Shown here one piece after another: positions 7,826-15,192 of a stretch of 18,352 nt of DNA (position 1 is the stretch's first letter; the number at the start of each line of letters is the position of its first letter). Source of the stretch: CAZGWJ01 sp964529445 (lineage in GTDB: Bacteria > Oederibacteriota > Muellerivitia > Muellerivitales > Muellerivitaceae). Where the stretch lies: the NCBI GenBank assembly GCA_964529445.1, contig CAZGWJ010000052.1, positions 1 through 18,352 on the forward strand, in the 5' to 3' direction. Below the pieces are notes generated by a model. It did no database searches and had not been told where the DNA came from. It saw nothing but the letters and a program-made list of their open reading frames with translations. The position numbers and the translations under genes are program-made.

Positions 7826-7864
7826 GCCCGCGCTTCCAGGGCGGGGACCGCGAAAAAGGGAATC

Positions 7865-9361
7865 ATGCCGAATCATAACCGGAAAAAACTGAAGGTCCTG
7901 ATTGTCGCATCCGAGGCGCTTCCCTTCGCGAAAACGGGGGGGTTGGCCGATGTGGCTGGAGCGTTGCCGAAGGCCCTTCTCCACCAGGATCCCCATGTCG
8001 AAGTGGCCCTCGCCATGCCGAAGTATCAATGCATCCCCGAGGGCAAGTGGGGTCTGAAGACCCGCCTGTCCCGCTTGGCCGTACCGATGGGGATGGGTGA
8101 GGTCTATGGCGATGTTCTTGAAGGTTCGACCGCCAACGGGCGGGCGAAGGCCTGGTTCATCCACAATCCACGCTATTTCGACCGGGACCAGTTGTACGGG
8201 ACCTCCGAGGGGGACTACGGCGACAACGCCGAGCGTTTCGCCTTCTTCTCCAAGGCCGTCCTGGAGATGCTCCTGAAGACGGGTTGGATCCCTGACATCA
8301 TCCATTGCAACGATTGGCAGACCGGCCTCCTGCCGCTCTATCTGCGCCGTTTCTATCGCGACAACGAGGTCCTTCGGGACCGCTTCGGGCATGTCCGCAC
8401 ACTCTTCACCATCCACAACCTGGCCTACCAGGGACTCTTTCCCAAGTGGGTCCTTCCGATGACCGGCATCGGCTGGGAGGATTTCCATGCGAACGGTCTC
8501 GAATTCTACGATCAGGTCAATTACCTGAAGTCGGGTCTGGTCTACTCGGACGCTCTTTCCACTGTTTCGGATGCCTATGCCCACGAGATCCAGACCCCCG
8601 AGATGGGGAATGGCATGAACGGCGTGTTGAGCGACCGGGGTGACGATCTCTACGGCATCGTGAACGGCCTGGATTACGAGGAATGGGACCCGGCGACCGA
8701 CAAGGATATCCCGGCCCGCTACACGATCCACACGATCCCGAAGAAGGAGGAATCCAAGAAGCTCCTTCTCACAGGCCAGGGACTCCCCTATCGGGAGGGC
8801 GTGCCGGTCTTCGGCATCGTGTCCCGTCTATCGGACCAGAAGGGGCTGGACCTCATCGCCGAGATCATCGAGCCGTTCCTTTCCATGGACGTGCGCTTCG
8901 TGGTCCTCGGGACCGGCGACCAGAGATACCACTACATGCTGGAAGGGATGAGGTCCCGTTTCCCCGACAAGCTGGGCGTGAACCTCAAGTTCGACAATCG
9001 GTTGGCCAAGCTCATCTACGCGGGAAGCGACGTCTTCGTCATGCCCTCGCGGTTCGAACCCTGCGGCCTGGGCCAGCTCATCGCGCTGAAGTACGGGACC
9101 GTTCCCGTGGTTCGCAAGACGGGCGGGCTGGCGGACACCATCGAGGATCTTTCGGCGGACGGGAAGACCGGCAACGGTTTTGTCTTCGAGGAATACAGCG
9201 GTTCGGCCCTCCTGGGCACCCTCCGGCGCGCCGCGGAGGCCTACGGCCAGCCGAAGGTCTGGAAAGCCCTCGTTCAACGCGGCATGTCCGGGGATTTCTC
9301 CTGGGACGCCTCGGCGAGGAAGTACCTGGAACTCTACCGCGTCATCCTGGAAAAACCCTGA
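7865..9361 (+). CDS. glgA: Glycogen synthase (ADP-glucose type, GT5)
   Basis: GlgA transfers glucose from ADP-glucose to the non-reducing end of a growing alpha-1,4-glucan. The ATG at 7865 follows AAGGGA closely and gives 498 residues, a normal length. Diagnostic motifs are FAKTGGLADVAGALPKAL (Lys23 in the KTGGL substrate loop), IIHCNDWQTGLLPLYL, LFTIHNLAYQGLFP, IVNGLDYEEWDP and GIVSRLSDQKGLDLI, then the C-terminal GT-B signature MPSRFEPCGLGQLIALKYG (catalytic-site Glu398) followed by a second KTGGLADTI. All key residues look intact. Its own near-consensus promoter lies at 7797. The GGDEF-CBM48 gene starts 44 bases downstream on the same strand with no terminator between, so the two are probably co-transcribed. 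No glgB, glgC or glgP is in the window. Confidence 0.97.
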   Translation: MPNHNRKKLKVLIVASEALPFAKTGGLADVAGALPKALLHQDPHVEVALAMPKYQCIPEGKWGLKTRLSRLAVPMGMGEVYGDVLEGSTANGRAKAWFIHNPRYFDRDQLYGTSEGDYGDNAERFAFFSKAVLEMLLKTGWIPDIIHCNDWQTGLLPLYLRRFYRDNEVLRDRFGHVRTLFTIHNLAYQGLFPKWVLPMTGIGWEDFHANGLEFYDQVNYLKSGLVYSDALSTVSDAYAHEIQTPEMGNGMNGVLSDRGDDLYGIVNGLDYEEWDPATDKDIPARYTIHTIPKKEESKKLLLTGQGLPYREGVPVFGIVSRLSDQKGLDLIAEIIEPFLSMDVRFVVLGTGDQRYHYMLEGMRSRFPDKLGVNLKFDNRLAKLIYAGSDVFVMPSRFEPCGLGQLIALKYGTVPVVRKTGGLADTIEDLSADGKTGNGFVFEEYSGSALLGTLRRAAEAYGQPKVWKALVQRGMSGDFSWDASARKYLELYRVILEKP

Positions 9362-9405
9362 TTCCCATCTCGGGACATTCCTACCCCCGACCTGCGAGGC
9401 CGCAT

Positions 9406-10710
9406 TTGGCTGACCACTCCCGTCTTTCCATATCCGACTCGATCCGCGGCAAGGAGAATCTCCTGCGCGACTATTGGCGGACGTCCGTGGCCGGTATCGC
9501 CGAGCGGATGGGCCGGTTCCTCCGCGACGACCAGGTGTTCGCCGAAGTGAGCGGATTGCTGGTGGACCTGGTGGGGTTGGTGGAAAAGCCGGGAAGCCCG
9601 GAACAGGCCGTCGACACGCAGATCGCCCCCATCCTGGAACACCTGAGGGCGCTCCAGGACAAGCATTCCATCGGCACCACCGACATGGCGTTCATCCTCT
9701 TCTCGATGAAGGACATCCTGGACTCGGTGTTCCGGGAGGCCGTGGAGTCGGAGGCGCCGGAACAGGCGGGCAAGAGGGAGTCCTTCTCCTACGCCTTGAA
9801 CCAGTTGTCCCTGTTGTTGAACCGGCTGGGGCTGGTCTTCTTCGAGAGCGACATGAGGGCCCGGGAGGGGGAAGGATTCCAGCAGGATGTGTTGGCCATC
9901 GAGTACGCGCTTCTTTACGAGCGAACCTTGCAGGTGGCCATCACGGACCAATTGACGGGACTCTACAACTTCGGCTATTTTCGCGACCGTCTCCGGGAGG
10001 AGCGGGCCCGCGCGACGCGGACCCACCGGTTGCTGTCGCTCATCCTCTTCGACATCGACCATTTCAAGCAATACAACGATACGAACGGGCACCCGGCCGG
10101 CAACGACGTCCTGAAGCGCATCGCGCGCATCCTGCGCGAGGAGGCCGGGGAATTGGACGTGGTGGCCCGCTATGGGGGCGAGGAGATGGCCGTCATCCTG
10201 CCGGAATCCTCGCGCAAGGAGGCTTTCGACCTGGCGGAGCGCATCCGTCGGAGGACGGAGACCACCGATTTCCCCCACATGGCGAGCCAACCATCGGGTC
10301 GCCTGACCCTTTCGGCCGGGGTGGCCACCTATCCCGTGGATGCGGCGTCCTCCTCGGAACTCATCAAGCGGGCCGACGAGAGCCTCTATGCGGCCAAGCG
10401 AGCCGGTCGTAATCGCGTGGTGGCCTATGATCCGCCGAACAAGGTGAAGCTCTGCTATCGTCCGTATCGCCCCGTGCAGGGCGTGTCGCTGGTGGGATCC
10501 TTCAACAACTGGGACAAGGATACCGACCCCATGCAGTTGCAGCCGGATGGATCCTGGCAATTCATCATTTCGCTCAACCCGGGGATCTATCAGTACAAGT
10601 TCGTCCTGGATGGACACGAGTGGGTCAACGATCCGGCCAATCCCGAGCGCACCCCGCACACCCTGGGCGGCGCCAACAGTCTCCTGAAGGTGACGGACCC
10701 CGCCCGATGA
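9406..10710 (+). CDS. Diguanylate cyclase-like GGDEF protein with C-terminal CBM48 glycogen-binding domain
   Basis: A 434-residue soluble protein with no signal peptide or membrane segment. The TTG at 9406 is chosen because GAGG lies six bases upstream and it is the first start after glgA. Residues 1 to about 170 are helical with no obvious signature; the stretch LRALQDKHSIGTTDMAFIL loosely resembles RsbRD N-terminal domains. The GGDEF domain follows (about 177-340): DQLTGLYNFGYF, the metal-binding FDIDHFKQYND, NGHPAGNDVLKR and the signature YGGEEM (GGEEM at 257-261), then LTLSAGVATYP and ADESLYAAKRAGRN. The two acidic signature residues remain, so cyclase activity is plausible. The upstream inhibitory RxxD site is absent (GELD). 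From about residue 345 comes an E-set carbohydrate module: VQGVSLVGSFNNWDKDTDPM, QPDGSWQF, GIYQYKFVLDGHEWVNDPAN, which matches CBM48/AMPK-beta domains that bind glycogen. Lying next to glgA, it probably signals at glycogen. Confidence 0.9.
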   Translation: MADHSRLSISDSIRGKENLLRDYWRTSVAGIAERMGRFLRDDQVFAEVSGLLVDLVGLVEKPGSPEQAVDTQIAPILEHLRALQDKHSIGTTDMAFILFSMKDILDSVFREAVESEAPEQAGKRESFSYALNQLSLLLNRLGLVFFESDMRAREGEGFQQDVLAIEYALLYERTLQVAITDQLTGLYNFGYFRDRLREERARATRTHRLLSLILFDIDHFKQYNDTNGHPAGNDVLKRIARILREEAGELDVVARYGGEEMAVILPESSRKEAFDLAERIRRRTETTDFPHMASQPSGRLTLSAGVATYPVDAASSSELIKRADESLYAAKRAGRNRVVAYDPPNKVKLCYRPYRPVQGVSLVGSFNNWDKDTDPMQLQPDGSWQFIISLNPGIYQYKFVLDGHEWVNDPANPERTPHTLGGANSLLKVTDPAR

Positions 10711-10719
10711 TGCGGCTTT

Positions 10720-10747
10720 CCGGTCCTCCGTCCAAGCGGATGACCGG
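10720..10747 (+). terminator. Long hairpin after the glgA/GGDEF-CBM48 pair, probable terminator
   Basis: CCGGTC-C-TCCG (10720-10730) pairs with CGGA-T-GACCGG (10737-10747) around TCCAAG, an 11-position stem with one mismatch, 9 bases after the stop. The downstream pyrimidine tract CCCCCTTTCTTGT begins only about 13 bases later, so it is not a perfect intrinsic terminator, but the stem is strong. Confidence 0.5.
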
Positions 10748-10767
10748 GTCGATGACCGCCCCCTTTC

Positions 10768-10796
10768 TTGTCGTTTCCCGGCCCATCTGGTAAACT
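10768..10796 (+). promoter_or_regulatory. Extended -10 promoter for ileS
   Basis: TTGTCG (10768-10773) and TAAACT (10791-10796) are separated by 17 bases. A TG at 10788-10789 makes an extended -10 (TGGTAAACT). The start of transcription would be near 10803, about 26 bases before the ileS ATG. No tRNA-like or T-box leader fits in so short a space. Confidence 0.58.
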
Positions 10797-10828
10797 CCTT
10801 GCCAATTTTCGAAGGGGTCCTTCCTTCC

Positions 10829-13648
10829 ATGGCTGATTACAAATCCACCCTCAACATCACGCAGACCTCCTTCCCGATGAAGGCCAACCTGCCCACGACT
10901 GAACCCGAACGGGTGCGGTTCTGGGAGGGGATGGATCTCTACCGGGAGTTGCGTCGCAAGGGCGAGGGGCGACCGAAGTTCATCCTCCACGACGGCCCCC
11001 CCTTCGCCAACGGCGACATCCACATGGGTCACCTGCTCAACAAGGTCCTGAAGGACGTCATCGTCAAGTACAAGGGCCTCGCGGGATTCGACGCGCCCTA
11101 CGTGCCGGGTTGGGACTGCCACGGCATGCCGATCGAGCACCGCGTGATGGGTGATCTGGGCGCAAAGGCCCGCAGCATGTCCAAGGTGGACATCCGCAGC
11201 GCCTGCCGCGAGTATGCCCTCAAGTTCGTCGACCGGCAGCGCGAACAGTTCAAGCGCCTGGGCGTGGCGGGCGAGTGGTCGAATCCCTATCTCACGATGT
11301 CTTCCGAGTACGAATCCAAGATCGTCGAGGCCTTCCATCACATGCTGAAGGAGGGGTACATCACCCGTGGCATGCGTCCCATCCTCTGGTGCCCCTTGTG
11401 CCGAACGGCCCTTGCCGAGGCGGAAGTGGAGTACGCCGACCACGAGTCGACTTCCGTCACGGTAGCCTTCCCGGTGAAGTCCCTCCCGGCAGGAGTCCTG
11501 CCGAAAACGCCCCGCGAGCGACTCTTCATCCTGATCTGGACCACGACGCCCTGGACGCTACCCGCCAACCTGGGCATCTCCCTTCATCCGGGCTTCCACT
11601 ATGTCACGGTGAAGGTGGGAGATTCGCATTATCTTCTCGCCAAGGATCTTTTGAACGCCACGGCTGGACTCTGCGGATGGAAGGACTTCACGGTCGTTGA
11701 GGAGGTCGAGGGCCGGGCGCTGGACCGGGCGGTCTGCCGCCATGCCTTCCTGGAAAAGGATTCCCTCGTGATGGTGGGCGAGCACGTGACGGCCGACGCC
11801 GGCACGGGTTGTGTGCACACGGCGCCGGGCCATGGCCGCGAGGACTACGAGATTGGGCTCCGTTACGGGCTGGAGATCTATTCCCCCGTGGACGAGGCCG
11901 GTTGTTTTGACGAGAGGGTTCCCGAGTGGAAGGGGATGAACGTCTTCGACGCCAACGAGAAAGTGGTGGAGAAGCTGAGGGAAAGCGGACGACTCCTGGC
12001 CGTCGAGCGGATCCGGCACAGCTATCCCCATTGCTGGCGTTCCAAGAACCCCGTCATCTTCCGGGCCACGACCCAGTGGTTCATCGACATCGACCACCAG
12101 GACCTGAGGAAAAGGGCCCTCGAGGCCGTCCGGGACGTGAAGTGGATCCCGTCCTGGGGCGAGGAACGCATCACGAACATGGTGGCCGCCCGGGTGGACT
12201 GGTGCATCTCCCGCCAGCGTTCCTGGGGCGTTCCCATCGCGGCATTCACCTGTTCCCAGTGCCATGCCGTGCTCGTGGACGGGAAGGTCAACGCCCAGAT
12301 CGCCGCCCTGGTCCGCCAGGAGGGCATCGACGGGTGGTTCCGGAAGGAGAACGCCGACATCCTGCCCCCCGGAACGAGTTGCCGATGCGGTTCCACAGCC
12401 TTCCATAAGGAGGAGGACATCATCGACGTGTGGTTCGAGTCGGGGGTCTCCCACATGGCCGTCCTGGAGACCCGGAAGGAACAGCGGCGTCCCGCGGACC
12501 TGTACCTGGAGGGTTCCGACCAGCACCGAGGCTGGTTCCAGTCGGCCCTATGGACCTCGATGGCGACTCGCGGGGAGGCCCCCTATCGACAGGTCCTGAC
12601 CCACGGCTTCCTTCTTGATGCCAAGGGCCATGCCATGCACAAGAGCGCGGGTAACGTCATCGATCCCCTGGAAATAGCGGGGAAATGGGGAGCCGACGTT
12701 CTGCGGCTCTGGGTGGCCGCGCAGGATTACAAGGAGGATGTCCGAATCGGGTCCGAGATGATCGAACGCATGAGCGAGGCCTATCGGAGGGTCCGGAACA
12801 CCTTCCGCTTCATGCTGGGCAACCTTTCCGATTTCGATCCGACGCGCGACGCCGTGAAGGATCCCGAGATCCTCCCGCTGGAACGCTGGGCCCTGGCGGA
12901 AACCGACCGCTGGCTTTCGACCGTGACTCGGGCCTACGAAGAATATGATTTCACGCGCGTCTTTCATGCGACCGACTCGTTCTGTGCGGTCACTCTTTCC
13001 TCGCGGTACTTCGACATACTCAAGGACCGCCTCTACACGGCTCCCACGGCATCCCGCGATCGCCGCAGCGCCCAGACGGTCCTGGCCCGCATCCTGAAGG
13101 CCCTGGTGGTCGGTGTCGCTCCCGTTCTTTCCTTCACGGCCGAGGAGGTCTGGCAGGCGATGCCTGCCACGCTCCGGGGGGAACGAAGCGTCTTTCTCGC
13201 CGATTGGCCTGTCGTGGGTGTGGAACCCGCGGAGGAGGAGGCGCGCGACCTGGACGCCTGGAACCGCGTTTTCGACGTCAAGGAGGACGTTTCCAAGGCC
13301 CTGGAGAGCCTGCGCCAGACCAAGGTGATCGGAAGCTCCCTCCAGGCGGAGGTGGACCTCTATGTCGAGAGCGAGACGCTCCGAATGCTGTTGGAATCCA
13401 GGCAGGAGGGCTTATCCTCCGTTTTTTTGGTTTCGAAGGTGACGTTGAAATCGGGTCCGTGCCCCACGGAAGCCTACGCGGGCGAGAAGGTGAAGGGTCT
13501 TTTCATCGTGGCACGCAAGACCGACGGGCTCAAATGCGCCCGTTGCTGGAACTACTATCCCTCGCTCGGGGCGGTGCCGGAGTACCCGGATCTTTGCCAC
13601 CGGTGCGGACCCGTCGTCCGGGACCTCGCACGGGGGAAGGGCGCCTGA
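10829..13648 (+). CDS. ileS: Isoleucine--tRNA ligase
   Basis: IleS charges tRNA-Ile with isoleucine and edits mischarged valine. The ATG at 10829 has AAGGGG about 11 bases upstream and gives 939 residues, normal for the bacterial enzyme. Class I motifs: HMGH (65-68) within DGPPFANGDIHMGH, and the KMSKS-equivalent AMHKS (602-606) in AKGHAMHKSAGNVIDP, where the first Lys and central Ser are replaced but the catalytic second Lys is retained. The editing domain includes WTTTPWTLPANL and the GTGCVHTAPGHG loop. A mid-protein CSQC...CRCGS pair and DIIDVWFESGVSH precede the catalytic core. A C-terminal zinc finger has Cys pairs at 903/906 and 923/926, typical of IleS. Its TGA overlaps the lspA ATG by one base, so the two are translationally coupled. 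It probably heads an ileS-lspA(-lgt) operon. Confidence 0.98.
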   Translation: MADYKSTLNITQTSFPMKANLPTTEPERVRFWEGMDLYRELRRKGEGRPKFILHDGPPFANGDIHMGHLLNKVLKDVIVKYKGLAGFDAPYVPGWDCHGMPIEHRVMGDLGAKARSMSKVDIRSACREYALKFVDRQREQFKRLGVAGEWSNPYLTMSSEYESKIVEAFHHMLKEGYITRGMRPILWCPLCRTALAEAEVEYADHESTSVTVAFPVKSLPAGVLPKTPRERLFILIWTTTPWTLPANLGISLHPGFHYVTVKVGDSHYLLAKDLLNATAGLCGWKDFTVVEEVEGRALDRAVCRHAFLEKDSLVMVGEHVTADAGTGCVHTAPGHGREDYEIGLRYGLEIYSPVDEAGCFDERVPEWKGMNVFDANEKVVEKLRESGRLLAVERIRHSYPHCWRSKNPVIFRATTQWFIDIDHQDLRKRALEAVRDVKWIPSWGEERITNMVAARVDWCISRQRSWGVPIAAFTCSQCHAVLVDGKVNAQIAALVRQEGIDGWFRKENADILPPGTSCRCGSTAFHKEEDIIDVWFESGVSHMAVLETRKEQRRPADLYLEGSDQHRGWFQSALWTSMATRGEAPYRQVLTHGFLLDAKGHAMHKSAGNVIDPLEIAGKWGADVLRLWVAAQDYKEDVRIGSEMIERMSEAYRRVRNTFRFMLGNLSDFDPTRDAVKDPEILPLERWALAETDRWLSTVTRAYEEYDFTRVFHATDSFCAVTLSSRYFDILKDRLYTAPTASRDRRSAQTVLARILKALVVGVAPVLSFTAEEVWQAMPATLRGERSVFLADWPVVGVEPAEEEARDLDAWNRVFDVKEDVSKALESLRQTKVIGSSLQAEVDLYVESETLRMLLESRQEGLSSVFLVSKVTLKSGPCPTEAYAGEKVKGLFIVARKTDGLKCARCWNYYPSLGAVPEYPDLCHRCGPVVRDLARGKGA

Positions 13649-14121
13649 TGGTCCTCCTGGGGATCTCCTTGCTCGTGGTGGCGCTGGACCAGATCACGAA
13701 GTTCATCGTGTCGAAGTCTTTCATCCTCAACGAATCCCGTGTCGTGTGGCAGGGATGGCTGAACCTGACCTACATTCACAACCCCGGGGCGGCGTTCGGG
13801 TTCATGTCGGACATGGAGGGCATCGTCCGAATCCCCTTCTTCGTGGCGGTGACCGTGGCGGCGGGGTTCATGGTGTATGCGTACCACCGGCTCATCCCGC
13901 CGGAAAAGGGTTTCGCCCGCGTTTCCCTGGGCCTCGTCTGGGGAGGGGCTTTGGGGAATTTCGTGGACCGCCTCCTCTACGGGAAGGTCATCGACTTCCT
14001 GGAGGTTAAGTTCATCCAGTTCCCGGTCTTCAACGTGGCCGATTCTTGCATCACCATCGGCATTTCGCTCCTGGTGCTGGAATACCTGCTGGACAAGTTC
14101 CGCAAGCCGCAGGATGCGTAG
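13648..14121 (+). CDS. lspA: Signal peptidase II (lipoprotein signal peptidase)
   Basis: LspA is an inner-membrane aspartyl protease that cleaves signal peptides of diacylglyceryl-modified prolipoproteins. The ATG at 13648 shares its first base with the ileS stop codon and has GGGGGAAGG just upstream. It gives 157 residues, the usual size. Four membrane segments are visible. Conserved elements are LDQITKFIV near the N-terminus, NLTYIHNPGAAFG, and both catalytic aspartates in GNFVDRLLYGKVIDFLEV and FNVADSCITIG. The ileS-lspA overlap is a common bacterial arrangement. lgt, which performs the preceding step in lipoprotein maturation, follows after 76 bases. Confidence 0.97.
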   Translation: MVLLGISLLVVALDQITKFIVSKSFILNESRVVWQGWLNLTYIHNPGAAFGFMSDMEGIVRIPFFVAVTVAAGFMVYAYHRLIPPEKGFARVSLGLVWGGALGNFVDRLLYGKVIDFLEVKFIQFPVFNVADSCITIGISLLVLEYLLDKFRKPQDA

Positions 14122-14140
14122 CCTGAGGCAAATCGAAGAT

Positions 14141-14201
14141 GGGTAATAGAAAAGAGAAAATGGTTACCCGAAACTCCTCACTTTTGTTGGTGCTCCCATG
14201 A
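14141..14201 (+). promoter_or_regulatory. Inverted repeat and possible 13-codon leader ORF overlapping the lgt start
   Basis: GGGTAAT (14141-14147) can pair with GTTACCC (14163-14169), with one G-T pair. Inside the right arm an ATG at 14160 opens a 13-codon frame, MVTRNSSLLLVLP, whose TGA (14199-14201) overlaps the lgt ATG at 14198. It is preceded by purine-rich AAAAGAGAAA, not a good Shine-Dalgarno. lgt itself lacks a clear ribosome-binding site, so coupling through this frame is conceivable. The frame could also be chance. Confidence 0.25.
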
Positions 14202-14986
14202 TGCCCGTCTTGCTCCAGATCGGGCCCCTGAAGATCCACACCTACGGTTTCCTGATGGCCCTGGGTTTCCTCGTGGCCGGGTTCCTGTATCAGCTCGACG
14301 TGAAACGCTACATCGCGCCCCGGGTCGGGCTCACCCCCGAGCAGGCGCTCCAGAAGGTCCTCGATCTCTTCACCCTGCTGATCCCGGCCGGCGTCGTGGG
14401 GGGGCGGATCTGGTACGTCATCGAGTATTGGGGGCAGTTCCGGGACGATCCGGTGAGCATCCTCTATCTCTGGGACGGGGGGCTGGTGTTCTACGGCGGT
14501 TTCCTGTTGGCGGTCGTCACCAGCATCCTCTGGTTCCGGCACGAGAAGTGGCCTTTGGCACTTTCCTATGACCTGATCATCACCTGGCTGGCGTTGGGGC
14601 ACGCATTCGGGCGGGTGGGGTGTTTCTCCTCGGGTTGCTGTTACGGGCGCGTGTGCGATCCCGCCCACGGGATGGTCTTCCCGAACCTGGACGGACTGCC
14701 GCACTATCCCACCCAGTTGTGGGAGGCGGCGGGGAACCTCGTCATCTGCCTGATCCTGTTCTCGCTCCGTCGGTGGATCCTCCGGTTCCCCTGGATGACG
14801 CTGGCCGGCTACGGCATTCTTTACGGCGTCCTCCGGTTCAACATGGAGATCTGGCGCTATGAGCCGGGGTCCCCGATGGTGGGCTTCTTCGTCTCGCATT
14901 CCCAGGCCATATCGACTTTCCTCTTCGTGTCCGGCGCCGTCCTTCTGGCCTGGACCTTCCTTCGCTCCCGCCGCGATCCTTCCTGA
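14198..14986 (+). CDS. lgt: Prolipoprotein diacylglyceryl transferase
   Basis: Lgt moves diacylglycerol from phosphatidylglycerol onto the lipobox Cys of prolipoproteins, the first step of lipoprotein maturation. The protein has 262 residues and multiple hydrophobic membrane spans. Family motifs are KIHTYGFLMALGFLVAGF near the N-terminus, YLWDGGLVFYGGFLLAVV, GHAFGRVGCFSSGCCYGR containing the conserved essential Arg region, HYPTQLWEA, and YGVLRFNMEIWR near the C-terminus with the second conserved Arg. The CFSSGCCYG form, with Cys residues in place of the E. coli NF..GELWG sequence, occurs in many non-proteobacterial Lgt proteins. The start is uncertain between the adjacent ATGs at 14198 and 14201, because no strong ribosome-binding site is visible. 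It functions with lspA just upstream. Confidence 0.96.
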   Translation: MMPVLLQIGPLKIHTYGFLMALGFLVAGFLYQLDVKRYIAPRVGLTPEQALQKVLDLFTLLIPAGVVGGRIWYVIEYWGQFRDDPVSILYLWDGGLVFYGGFLLAVVTSILWFRHEKWPLALSYDLIITWLALGHAFGRVGCFSSGCCYGRVCDPAHGMVFPNLDGLPHYPTQLWEAAGNLVICLILFSLRRWILRFPWMTLAGYGILYGVLRFNMEIWRYEPGSPMVGFFVSHSQAISTFLFVSGAVLLAWTFLRSRRDPS

Positions 14987-15003
14987 TCGTCAATGTTGTT
15001 ATC

Positions 15004-15056
15004 TGTCATTGCGAGGTGATGCCCCGATAGGGGCATCCATCGACGTGGCAATCTCA
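15004..15056. repeat. Imperfect palindrome of the TGTCATTGCGAG...GGCAATCTC dispersed-repeat type
   Basis: TGTCATTGCGAG at 15004 and GTGGCAATCTCA ending at 15056 flank a perfect hairpin, GATGCCCC (15018-15025), loop GATA, GGGGCATC (15030-15037). ATTGC (15008-15012) and GCAAT (15048-15052) add an outer stem. The termini resemble a short intergenic repeat I have seen scattered in many bacterial genomes; this is recollection, not a search. Only one copy is in the window. Confidence 0.5.
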
Positions 15057-15071
15057 GGTTGTTCGGCTGCT

Positions 15072-15130
15072 TGTCATCCCGAGGGAGCGCCGCGATCGCG
15101 GCGTCTTGCGACCGAAAGGATCCCAATCTG
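15072..15130. repeat. Second repeat-like element (TGTCATCCCGAGGGAGCG type) with 16-base palindrome
   Basis: TGTCATCCCGAGGGAGCG opens an element centred on the perfect palindrome CGCCGCGATCGCGGCG (15088-15103), followed by TCTTGCGACCGAAAGGATCCC. The TGTCATCCCGAG...GCGACCGA...GGATC pattern is also a recurrent intergenic repeat form in bacteria (recollection). It lies 15 bases after the first element and has no coding potential. Confidence 0.5.
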
Positions 15131-15153
15131 TGATATGGGGTTCGTTGTATGAT

Positions 15154-15191
15154 CCTCCCTCGCCCCTTGGGGGAGAGGGCAGGGTGAGGGG
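15154..15191. repeat. Third repeat-like element (CCCTCGCCCC...GGGGGAGAGGG...AGGGTGAGGGG)
   Basis: CCCTCGCCCC (15157-15166), loop TT, then GGGGGAGAGGG and AGGGTGAGGGG form a purine/pyrimidine-mirrored hairpin. This is a third widespread type of short intergenic repeat (recollection). Its right end touches the stop codon of the minus-strand gene relic at 15193, so it could also act in ending transcription from that strand. Confidence 0.5.
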
Positions 15192-15192
15192 T

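Noticed and set aside
8683..9405. Upstream extension of the GGDEF-CBM48 frame into glgA
   Set aside because: The extension overlaps conserved glgA sequence in another frame and is Arg/Pro/Gly-rich; the TTG at 9406 has a well-spaced GAGG.
10797..10828. T-box riboswitch in front of ileS
   Set aside because: The leader between the likely promoter and the ATG is only about 26 bases, far too short for a T-box, and no T-box core sequence is seen.
9334..10830. Minus-strand open frame of 498 codons opposite the GGDEF-CBM48 gene
   Set aside because: It covers the whole recognised gene in antisense, has no family motif, and runs through the terminator hairpin and ileS promoter.
13204..13647. Longer lspA start inside ileS
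   Set aside because: It reads the ileS C-terminal region in a wrong frame; the ATG overlapping the ileS stop gives a standard-length LspA.
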